From CAYSLU01 sp964431965 (GTDB lineage: Bacteria; Verrucomicrobiota; Kiritimatiellia; CAIKKV01; CAYSLU01), in assembly GCA_964431965.1 (NCBI GenBank), contig CAYSLU010000024.1:1-60215 (forward strand): DNA of 60,215 nt. The letters run 5' to 3'. The translations under genes and the position numbers were made by a program. Below, one piece after another: positions 15,978 through 23,301 of the stretch. The notes below the pieces were generated by a model. The model worked only from the letters and a program-made list of their open reading frames with translations, ran no database searches and was not told the origin of the DNA. The first letter of the stretch is position 1. The number at the start of each line of letters is the position of its first letter.

Positions 15978-18127
15978 ATCGGCTTCGCGCCCGACGACCG
16001 GACGGCCTCCATCAGCGCCTCGCGCGTCCGGAACTCGGCCAGCGCCGAGATGGTGGACTCCACCGTGGCTTCCGGGCCGACGATGTCGGCGGCCGCGCCC
16101 CGCTTCTTCAGGGCGGCCAGCGTCGGCTGGCCGATCGCCGCGATCGTCTTGCCGCGGAGCCGCTCCATGCCCCACTGGGAGTCGAAGACCTCGACAGACG
16201 AGGCGCTGGCGAAGAACACGTCGTCGAACTCGGGCGCCTCGTCGTGGCGAACCGGCTCGTTCCGGTAGAGCACGCAGTCCTCCACGGCCGCGCCGCGCGT
16301 CCGCAAGCCGTCCGCGATATCCGGGCCGGCCTTGTCGGAGCGAAGGCGCAGGACGCGCAGGCCGGGCTTCACGAGCGGGCGGAGGACATCCAGCAGGCCG
16401 TCGGCCCCGAAGTCCGCCGCCGGCTCGATGTCCGCCCGGAACCCCGCTTCCCGCAGCGCTAGCGACGTGCCGCCGCCGCAGCTTACGAGCTTGGGGACCG
16501 ACCGAACGTCGATGTCGGCCCGCCGCAGCAGTTCGCCAAAGCACCGGGCGGCCGAAGGCGACGTGAGTACGATCCAGTCGAACCCGCCGATCCGCCGGAC
16601 GGCCTGCAGCCCGTCGTCGCTCGGGACGAGGCGGATGAGCGGCCGGCATACGGGGACGCCCCCGAAATCAGCGACCAGCCGAGCCGCCTTGTCCTGGAGG
16701 GCTTCGCTGGCGGTCAGCAGGACGCGCCGGCCCAGCAGAGCGCCCCAGCCGGTCGCGAACCGGTGGCGGAACACCTCGCCGATCAGCAGCAGGCCCGGCT
16801 GATCCGTGTCGGTCCGCGCCACCTTTCCGCCGATGTCCCCGAGGCAGCCCGAAACGACCTGCGACTGATCGCCGCCGGCTCCGTACACCACCGCGGCGGG
16901 CGTGTCGGGCGAGCGCCCTTCCGCCATGAGCTGCCGGGCGATCTCCCCTGCGACCGTCAGCCCCATGAAAAAGACGAGGGGCAGCTTGACCCGCTCGTCC
17001 TGGCCCACGGATGCGACCGCGCCGCCCTCCGCGCGCGGCGTCATCACGGAGAACCCGCGCGAAAGCCCCCGGCGCGTGAGCAGCAGGCCGGTGGTCGTGG
17101 TTGCCGCCGTGAGACTGGTGACGCCCGGGAGGACCCGGTAGGGCAGTCGCAGGCGGTCCATCGCCTCGACCTCCTCGGCCAGGCGCCCGAAGATGCCCGG
17201 GTCGCCGCCCTTGAGCCGGACGACTCGGCGGCCGCGCCGGGCCTGCTCGGTGATCAGCTTCGTGATCTCGTCCTGCGGCACGCTGTGCTGTCCGCAGCGC
17301 TTGCCGACGTCGATGCGGTGCACGGCGGCGGGAATCAGCCCGAGCAGGTCGGGGCCCATCAGCACGTCGTGGATGCATACGTCGCACGCCCGCAGCGCGC
17401 TCATGTTCTCCAGCGTGCAGGTGCCGGCCGAGCCGACGCCTGCGGCGGCGAACGTGACGGCCTTCACGAACAGGCTCCGGATCCGCATCAGGCGCTCGTC
17501 GCCCTTGCGAAACGTGATGGCCAGATAGCCCTGGCCGTCCGGCGCCGCCAGATCGTCGGCGGGGATCCACTCGGAAATCCGGTGCTGCAGGCCCAGCCGG
17601 TTCAGCGCGGCGCCGGCCATGACGACCAGGTCGTACGCGCCTTCATCGAGCTGCTTGAGGCGCTCCTCGATGTTTCCGCGGATGCCGGCGAGCCGGGCGC
17701 CGGGGAACCTATGCCGGCAGTAGTCCTCGCGACGGCCGCTGCTGACGCCGATGATCCCGTCGGGCGGCATGCTGTCGATGCCCTTGCCCAGCGGGCGGAT
17801 CAGCACATCGCGGGGGTCCTCGCGCCACGGCAGCCAGCACCAGTCGATGTCGTCCGGCATCGGCTCCGGCAGGTCCTTGGCGCTGTGGACGGCCAGGTCC
17901 AGGTCGCCCGCCCGAATCCTCTCGTCCAGGTCGCGCGTGAAGAAGTCGGGCGGACTTTCCCGAAGATCCGTCTTCAGGTCGCGGTCGCCCGGCGACGACA
18001 CGCCGACCTCTTCGAACCGGCATTCCGGGAACCATGCGGCCAGCCGGGCGATTACGCTCCGGGCCTGCATCAGCGCGAGCCTACTCGTTCGCGTCCCGAC
18101 CTTGAAAACCTCTGACGAGGCGCTCAT
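15974..18127 (-). CDS. HemC-CobA-HemD trifunctional fusion, HemC lacking domain 3
   Basis: The 717-aa protein joins three activities. Residues 1-222 are porphobilinogen deaminase domains 1-2 (VGTRTSRLALMQA, HSAKDLP with the catalytic Asp at 85, GNIEERLKQLDEG). Residues about 226-455 are uroporphyrinogen-III C-methyltransferase (LKGGDPGIFGR, LPGVTSLTAA). Residues about 465-700 are uroporphyrinogen-III synthase (WIVLTSPSAARCF, CVLYRN). Together they would turn porphobilinogen into precorrin-2. The HemC part ends where domain 3 should start, so the usual dipyrromethane-cofactor Cys (EGGCQ-type motif) is missing. The nearest Cys is 237, in the CobA glycine loop GSAGTCTL. The frame is continuous. 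The start overlaps the upstream gene by 47 bases. Confidence 0.9.
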   Translation of the reverse strand: MSASSEVFKVGTRTSRLALMQARSVIARLAAWFPECRFEEVGVSSPGDRDLKTDLRESPPDFFTRDLDERIRAGDLDLAVHSAKDLPEPMPDDIDWCWLPWREDPRDVLIRPLGKGIDSMPPDGIIGVSSGRREDYCRHRFPGARLAGIRGNIEERLKQLDEGAYDLVVMAGAALNRLGLQHRISEWIPADDLAAPDGQGYLAITFRKGDERLMRIRSLFVKAVTFAAAGVGSAGTCTLENMSALRACDVCIHDVLMGPDLLGLIPAAVHRIDVGKRCGQHSVPQDEITKLITEQARRGRRVVRLKGGDPGIFGRLAEEVEAMDRLRLPYRVLPGVTSLTAATTTTGLLLTRRGLSRGFSVMTPRAEGGAVASVGQDERVKLPLVFFMGLTVAGEIARQLMAEGRSPDTPAAVVYGAGGDQSQVVSGCLGDIGGKVARTDTDQPGLLLIGEVFRHRFATGWGALLGRRVLLTASEALQDKAARLVADFGGVPVCRPLIRLVPSDDGLQAVRRIGGFDWIVLTSPSAARCFGELLRRADIDVRSVPKLVSCGGGTSLALREAGFRADIEPAADFGADGLLDVLRPLVKPGLRVLRLRSDKAGPDIADGLRTRGAAVEDCVLYRNEPVRHDEAPEFDDVFFASASSVEVFDSQWGMERLRGKTIAAIGQPTLAALKKRGAAADIVGPEATVESTISALAEFRTREALMEAVRSSGAKPI

Positions 18128-19094
18128 AGCATTTCCTCTGGCTCTCGGCTTGGCCGGCTCTGGCCGGGCCGCGTGTTATGTGTGCGGGCGATGCCAGCCG
18201 CATCGCCTCCTCGATCCAGTCCGACACGAGCGCGCCGGACCACGCGCGGGCGGCGCCGCGATCGGCGGCGGCTCGCAGGCGGGCCGTGTTGGTCCTCGCG
18301 TCTGCTCCGCCGGGGAGCCGGCCGGCGGCGAGTCGCACCGTGTGGCGAAGCGCCGCCAGCCCGCGCTGCATGCGGCATGGCCCGTAGCCGTTGCGGCCGG
18401 CGTCCAGGATCAGGGCCACCAGGCGCGCCACCGCCGGATCGGGCGCGGCGGCCGCCAGCAACTCGATCCGGTCGCCGATTTCGATCAGCAGAAACTCGTG
18501 CACGCCCCAGAGTTGGGCGAGCCGCTCCGCGGCCTGCGCCTGCCAGCGCGCGGCGGACGCATCCGCGCGCGCTCGGCCGCCGGCCTTGCGGCGAGACGCC
18601 ACCAGAAGGTCGGCGCGCGTAAGGTGGTGCACGTGGCGCACCAGCGAATCCTTCACCAGCCGCGCGCGGCGGCAGGACTGGCCCCCGGTCGAGACCGTGA
18701 GCGTGACCTCGGGGCGGCGCAGGATCGCGGGCGTCAGGAAGTCGGCCTCTCCCCACGTGCTGTCGACCGAGCTGCACAGCACGCGCTGGCGGCGGCAGGC
18801 GGCGAGGACGGACCGGTTGACGGCTTCACTGTTTGTCGATGCGAAGGCCATGAACACGCCGCTTACGTCGCGCGCCCGGAAGGGGCGATCCGTCAGCTCG
18901 ATCCGTCCGTCGCGCGCCCAGCGCGCTACATCGTCGGCCGGCTCCGAGCCGATGACGCGGACACGGGCGCCGGCGTCCAGCAGATGACCGATCTTCCGCG
19001 ATGCGATCCGCCCGGCGCCGACCACGAGGCAGAGCCGGCCTTCGACCATCACGTCGATCGGCATGATCCTTCGGGCCTGTTGTTCCGACCGCAT
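18081..19094 (-). CDS. Precorrin-2 dehydrogenase with a degenerate GluTR-like C-terminal domain
   Basis: Residues about 14-165 are the NAD-dependent siroheme-synthase (Met8/CysG-N) dehydrogenase: LCLVVGAGRIASRKIG, then VDSTWGEADFLTPAI with the conserved Asp, and VSTGGQSCRRARL. This part oxidises precorrin-2 to sirohydrochlorin. The C-terminal part (about 190-300) aligns by eye with the N-terminal domain of glutamyl-tRNA reductase: HEFLLIEIGDRIELLAA for HEFLLxSTCNRxELYA, and GLAALRHTVRLAAG for EALRHLFRVAAG. The catalytic Cys is absent and the QILGQVK-like part has decayed. A true hemA is in the same operon. The last 47 bases overlap the hemC fusion gene in another frame. Confidence 0.85.
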   Translation of the reverse strand: MRSEQQARRIMPIDVMVEGRLCLVVGAGRIASRKIGHLLDAGARVRVIGSEPADDVARWARDGRIELTDRPFRARDVSGVFMAFASTNSEAVNRSVLAACRRQRVLCSSVDSTWGEADFLTPAILRRPEVTLTVSTGGQSCRRARLVKDSLVRHVHHLTRADLLVASRRKAGGRARADASAARWQAQAAERLAQLWGVHEFLLIEIGDRIELLAAAAPDPAVARLVALILDAGRNGYGPCRMQRGLAALRHTVRLAAGRLPGGADARTNTARLRAAADRGAARAWSGALVSDWIEEAMRLASPAHITRGPARAGQAESQRKCYERLVRGFQGRDANE

Positions 19095-19119
19095 GGGTCA
19101 ATCTCCTCCACTCGCGGCC

Positions 19120-19920
19120 TCAGGCGGGGCGAAGCTCCGCGACCAGTCGCTCTGCCTGATCGGCCCACACCTCCACCACGCCGCCGAACTCGCCGAGCCC
19201 GCGGATCACCGGGCGGCACGCCACGCCGCCGCGCTCCAGCATCGACTTCCACGAGCCCGGCGCATCGCCGGCTATGTCCTCGCGCGCCGAGAAGCCGGCG
19301 GCGACCATGGCCGGCAGCAGCCAGACGGAGCCGACTCCCGCCGCCCGGCATGCCGCCAGCACATCATCTGCATGCGGCGGGCACTGGACCGCACCGAGAA
19401 AGAGCGTCGGATCGACCGCGCGCAGGATGTCGGCCGCCGTCCGGAACGTGGCGGCGGCCTGCCGGCTCCCGTGCGCCACCCAGACGATTCCGGCTCCGCC
19501 CCGGCCCTCCGCGGCGGTCTCGCGCCGGATGGCCTCGGCCGCCCGGCGCAGGCTGTCCGGCTCGGTCAGCAGAGGTGCCCCCAGCGCCACGCGCTCGAAC
19601 CCGTCGGCCGCCCCGCGCGCGGACTCGGCCGCGTCCCTGAGCTCGCCGTACTCCATGCCGTCCGACAGGTGGAGCGAGAGCACCGCCACCCGGGTAACGC
19701 CATCATCCCGCAGGCGGGCCAGCGCCTCGCCCGGGTCGTCCATGTGGCACCCGGACGCGGCGGCCTTGCGCCGGACGCCGGACGACGTGTAGGCCCATGC
19801 GCGCGCGAGCCCGGGCAGCCGCGCCATCACGGCGCTCTCGATGTTTGCGAAGGCGGCGGCGGCTTCGGGGCAGGTCGTTCCCGGAACCGCGAACACGATG
19901 CCTTCCCGAGCGGACGTCAT
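19120..19920 (-). CDS. cbiK: CbiK-type sirohydrochlorin chelatase
   Basis: The 266-aa protein follows the CbiK pattern: FAVPGTTCPEA near the start, VAVLSLHLSDGMEYGEL, WVAHGSRQ, then DIAGDAPGSWKSMLERGG and VIRGLGE. In this operon the expected job is Fe insertion into sirohydrochlorin to give siroheme, although family members can use Co. From memory of CbiK sequences, three residues bind the metal: a His, a Glu and a second His. Here the first His (150) is kept, but the Glu position reads Gln (179, GAVQCPP) and the second His position reads Phe (210, VAAGFSA). The metal site therefore appears altered. It lies 19 bases after the ahbA-ahbB fusion stop. Confidence 0.85.
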   Translation of the reverse strand: MTSAREGIVFAVPGTTCPEAAAAFANIESAVMARLPGLARAWAYTSSGVRRKAAASGCHMDDPGEALARLRDDGVTRVAVLSLHLSDGMEYGELRDAAESARGAADGFERVALGAPLLTEPDSLRRAAEAIRRETAAEGRGGAGIVWVAHGSRQAAATFRTAADILRAVDPTLFLGAVQCPPHADDVLAACRAAGVGSVWLLPAMVAAGFSAREDIAGDAPGSWKSMLERGGVACRPVIRGLGEFGGVVEVWADQAERLVAELRPA

Positions 19921-19939
19921 AGGGCTCTCCGGCTGAGTG

Positions 19940-20950
19940 TCACGACTGCTTCGACTCGGAGAAGAATACCGGGCTCGACTTCTTGAACTCGTGCACCGAC
20001 CACATCATCTTTCCGCCGCTCAGGCCGGCCTCGCGCGACAGTTCGCCGAAGGCCTGCTCAAGCTCCTCGCGTGACTGGGCGTGGACCATCGCATAGAGAT
20101 TGTACGGGAAGCACGGCGCGGCGGGCCGCTCGTAGCAGTGCGACACGCGCCGTGAGCGGGCCAGCGCCCGTCCAGCCTCTTCGAGGCGGTCCGGCGGAAC
20201 CGGCCACACGCACATGCTGTTCGCCGCGAAGCCGACCTGGCGGTGGCGGACGATCAGTCCGACGCGCCGGAGGATGCCCGCCTCCTTCCAGCGGGCGAGG
20301 AGTCTCACGAACTCGCCGGGGTCCCACTGGAGCTCCTCCGCCAGTGTGCGGAAGGGATCCCCGGTGACCGGCATCATGCCCTGCATGCGGCGCACCACCT
20401 CGCGCTCCCGCTCGGGGAGGGGGGGCGGGGCGGCGGCCCGCCGGATGGAGCCTCGCTCGCGGTCGGCGGCCGGTCGGGTCGCCGGGCCCGAGCCGCCGCG
20501 ACTGTCGAATACAGCCTCGATCTTGAACACGCGCAGGGCGGGGAAGCTGAACACCTCGCTCGGCGCCAGGGCGGACGAGATCCGGGCGATCTCGTGGCCG
20601 TGCGCATCGGCCGGCGCGGTGAGCGTGAACCACAGATTGGGGTGTCCGTCCCGCTGGTAGCAGTGCGTGACGCCGGCGTGGGGCGCCAGGGCGGCCGCCG
20701 CATGGTCCAGCCGGTCATCCGGCACGTCCGCGGCGCAGAGCGTGCTCTGATAGCCGAGGCTCGCCGAATCGAACACGGCGCCGAACCGGCGGCCCACTCC
20801 CTTGAGGATCAGCTCCTGCACGCGCTCGAGCACCTGCCGCGCGCTGAGTCCGAGCGGGGCGCCGAGCCGGCCCAGCGGGTCTTCCTCGAGCGGCAGGCCC
20901 TTCTGGAGGGCCAGCAGCAGATCGGCTTCGACTGTCTGGGTGTCCGGCAT
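19940..20950 (-). CDS. ahbAB: Siroheme decarboxylase, AhbA-AhbB fusion
   Basis: Siroheme decarboxylase is normally two Lrp/AsnC-like proteins, AhbA and AhbB, that remove two acetate carboxyls to give 12,18-didecarboxysiroheme. This 336-aa protein holds two such units in series. The first (about 1-150) contains a winged-helix N-terminus and GVTHCYQRDGHPNLWFTL. The second (about 172-335) contains another helix-turn-helix (LAEELQWDPGEFVRLLARW) and RVSHCYERPAAPCFPYNLYAM. A Pro/Arg-rich linker joins them. The conserved H-C-Y-x-R in each half supports an enzyme rather than a regulator. It is placed between ahbD and cbiK in the operon. Confidence 0.92.
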   Translation of the reverse strand: MPDTQTVEADLLLALQKGLPLEEDPLGRLGAPLGLSARQVLERVQELILKGVGRRFGAVFDSASLGYQSTLCAADVPDDRLDHAAAALAPHAGVTHCYQRDGHPNLWFTLTAPADAHGHEIARISSALAPSEVFSFPALRVFKIEAVFDSRGGSGPATRPAADRERGSIRRAAAPPPLPEREREVVRRMQGMMPVTGDPFRTLAEELQWDPGEFVRLLARWKEAGILRRVGLIVRHRQVGFAANSMCVWPVPPDRLEEAGRALARSRRVSHCYERPAAPCFPYNLYAMVHAQSREELEQAFGELSREAGLSGGKMMWSVHEFKKSSPVFFSESKQS

Positions 20951-20974
20951 CGTACGTGCGCTCCGATCTGGGGC

Positions 20975-22120
20975 CTAGCGTCGCCCGTGTCCGCCCGGAT
21001 GGCCCCCGGGGTGCCCGCCCGGGTGCCCGCCGGCCGGGGCGGGCGGGGCGACTTCCTTCTCGCCGGCGGCCGGCGCGTAGGAGCAGTCGGGGTCTTCCGA
21101 CATGAACTCCCCGGCCGCTGCGTAGGCGCGCGCCCGGCATCCGGCGCACAGGCGCCGGTAGCCGCACGAGCCGCACTTGCCATGGAGCGCGGACGGATTC
21201 CGCAGCGACTGAAACTCCGCGGCGTTCTCCCATATGTCCTTGAACTTCTTCTCGCGCACATTGCCGACGCGAATGGGGAGATAGCCGCACGGCTGGACGT
21301 CGCCGGTGCGCGAGACGAAGCAGACGGCGGACCCGGCGAGGCAGCCGCGCGTCACCGCCTGCATGCCGCTCCGCGCGCCGCCGGGCGTGATGCCGCGGGC
21401 GCGCGACACCTCGTGCATGATCCGGTAGTACTGCGGCGCGCAGGTGGCCTTCAGGTGGACGCGGTCGCGGAGCTCGATCGACTTGTCGAAGAGCCAGCGC
21501 AGAACCTGCTCCATCTCGGCCGCGGTCAGCCGCACGTCCTCGCTGATCTCCGCCCCGCAGCCGACCGGCACCAGGACGAACACGTGGAAGGCGTCCGCGC
21601 CGTGCTCCATGGCGAGCTTCAGGATGTCGGCCAGCTCCTTCACGTTGTGGCGGGCGACCGTGACGTTGACCTGCATGGGGATGCCGGCCCGCCGCATGGC
21701 GTCGAGGCCGCGCAGGGCGGCGTCGAAGCTGCCCGGCAGTCGCCGGAACGCATCGTGGGTGGCCGCGTGGGCGCCATCCAGGCTGATGCTTCCCCGCAGG
21801 ATGCCGACGGCCGCGATGCGGCGCGCCATCTCGTCGTCGACCAGCGTTCCGTTCGTGGCGATGGCCACGCGCGAGAACATGCTCGTGCAGGCCTGCGCGA
21901 GATCGAAGAAGTCGCTCCGGACGAGCGGTTCGCCGCCGGTGAGGATCATGATCGGGTCGCCCGCCTCGCGGATGTCCCGGGCCACGCCCAGCACCTCCTC
22001 GGTCGTCAGCTCGCCGGCCACGAAATGGTCCTGGGCGACTGCGCGGCAGTGCTGGCACTTGAGGTTGCAGCGCGCCGTAAGCTCCCAGAAGACGAGTCGC
22101 AGGGAATCCTGAGCCGTCAT
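20975..22120 (-). CDS. ahbD: AhbD radical SAM haem synthase
   Basis: The 381-aa radical SAM enzyme would convert iron-coproporphyrin III to haem by oxidative decarboxylation of two propionates, the last step of the Ahb route. The SAM cluster motif is CNLKCQHC; LTGGEPLVRSD and SISLDGA follow. The C-terminal SPASM-type auxiliary cluster cysteines are in VQPCGYLP, GKCGSCGYRRLCAGC and PDCSY. After the catalytic part the protein ends in a Pro/Gly/His tail of GGHP repeats, which may bind metal or haem. The start ATG overlaps the ahbC stop (ATGA). The AhbC/AhbD assignment rests on gene order and motif style. Confidence 0.9.
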   Translation of the reverse strand: MTAQDSLRLVFWELTARCNLKCQHCRAVAQDHFVAGELTTEEVLGVARDIREAGDPIMILTGGEPLVRSDFFDLAQACTSMFSRVAIATNGTLVDDEMARRIAAVGILRGSISLDGAHAATHDAFRRLPGSFDAALRGLDAMRRAGIPMQVNVTVARHNVKELADILKLAMEHGADAFHVFVLVPVGCGAEISEDVRLTAAEMEQVLRWLFDKSIELRDRVHLKATCAPQYYRIMHEVSRARGITPGGARSGMQAVTRGCLAGSAVCFVSRTGDVQPCGYLPIRVGNVREKKFKDIWENAAEFQSLRNPSALHGKCGSCGYRRLCAGCRARAYAAAGEFMSEDPDCSYAPAAGEKEVAPPAPAGGHPGGHPGGHPGGHGRR

Positions 22121-23301
22121 AGTCCGATCTCCCGGTCGGTCAGGTAGCAGTCCGGCTCGGGGGCCCAGACGTCGCCGGTCACGGCTTCGGCCCGGACGCG
22201 GAAGTTGCCGTTGCAGACATCCAGCCACTTGCAGGCGGCGCATCGGCCCTTCAGGTGCGGCTTCCGATCCCGGAGCTTGCTGAGCAGCGGCTCGGCCGGG
22301 TCGGTCCAGAGGGCGCTGAACGGGCGCTCCTTGACGTTGCCCACGGTGTAGTGCCGCCAGAACTGGTCGGGGTGGACGGCGCCGTCCCAGCTCACGCAGC
22401 CGATGCCGATGCCGCTGTTGTTGCCGCCGTTCATCTTGAGCAGCTCGAGCACCTCGGCGGCCCGCTTCGGGTCCTCCTTGAGGAGCCGGAGGTAGACGTA
22501 GGGCCCATCCGTGTGGTTGTCGACGGTGAGCACCTCGACGGGCTTGCCCTCCGCGTGGAAGGCTCGCGCGCGGTCCATGATCAGGTCCACGGTGGCCCGG
22601 GTCTCCTCGTGCGACATGCGGGCTTCCTCGACCAGCTTGGTGGCGCGGCCGCTGTACACGAGGTGGTAGAAGCAGACTCGCGGGATCCCTTCCGCCCGGA
22701 TCAGGTCGAGGATGCCGCCGACGTCCCGGTAGTTGTGCCGCGTCATGGTGAATCGAAGCCCGACCTTCACGCCCTTCGACAGGCAGTTGCGGACGCCGGC
22801 CAGCGCGCGCTCGAACGCCCCCTTCACGCCGCGGAACCGGTCGTTGGTCGGCTCCAGCCCGTCGAGGCTGATGCCCACATAGGAGAGGCCGGCTTCCTTC
22901 AGCCGCCCGGCCACCTCGGGCGTGATCAGGGTTCCGTTGGTGGAGACGACCGCCCGCATCTTCCGGGCCGCCGCGTGCTGGATCAGCTCGAAGATGTCGG
23001 GCCGCATGAGCGGCTCGCCGCCGGAGAAGAGCATCACGGGCGCTCCGAAGTCCGCCAGGTCGTCGATGAGGCGCACCCCATCCTCGCGGGTGAGCTCGCC
23101 CCCGTAGTCGATGTCGCGCGAGTGGGAGTAGCAGTGGACGCAGCGCAGGTTGCAGCGCCGGCCGACGTTCCAGACTACGACGGGCTTCTTGTCCTTCGAG
23201 AACTGGAGCAGGTGCGAGGGCAGGTCTTTGGCCCTCCGCCCGTACCGGAGCGGGTCGGACTGCTCGACGGTGCCGCAATACAGCTTGGATATGCCGATCA
23301 T
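22117..23301 (-). CDS. ahbC: AhbC radical SAM enzyme (12,18-didecarboxysiroheme deacetylase)
   Basis: The 394-aa radical SAM protein has the cluster motif CNLRCVHC in VGRRCNLRCVHCYSHS, then LFSGGEPLMRPD and VGISLDGLEP. A C-terminal set of cysteines (GRCAACKWLDVC, PDCYL) fits an auxiliary cluster. In the Ahb pathway AhbC removes two acetate side chains from didecarboxysiroheme to give iron-coproporphyrin III. The N-terminal leader MIGISKLYCGTVEQSDPLRY is typical of this branch. Overlaps of 4 bases with hemA upstream and ahbD downstream show translational coupling. Confidence 0.92.
   Translation of the reverse strand: MIGISKLYCGTVEQSDPLRYGRRAKDLPSHLLQFSKDKKPVVVWNVGRRCNLRCVHCYSHSRDIDYGGELTREDGVRLIDDLADFGAPVMLFSGGEPLMRPDIFELIQHAAARKMRAVVSTNGTLITPEVAGRLKEAGLSYVGISLDGLEPTNDRFRGVKGAFERALAGVRNCLSKGVKVGLRFTMTRHNYRDVGGILDLIRAEGIPRVCFYHLVYSGRATKLVEEARMSHEETRATVDLIMDRARAFHAEGKPVEVLTVDNHTDGPYVYLRLLKEDPKRAAEVLELLKMNGGNNSGIGIGCVSWDGAVHPDQFWRHYTVGNVKERPFSALWTDPAEPLLSKLRDRKPHLKGRCAACKWLDVCNGNFRVRAEAVTGDVWAPEPDCYLTDREIGL

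Noticed and set aside
15974..18127. Missing HemC domain 3 explained by a frameshift or two genes
   Set aside because: The frame is open through the junction, the CobA part begins directly with a recognisable strand, and no leftover domain 3 coding was seen in other frames there.
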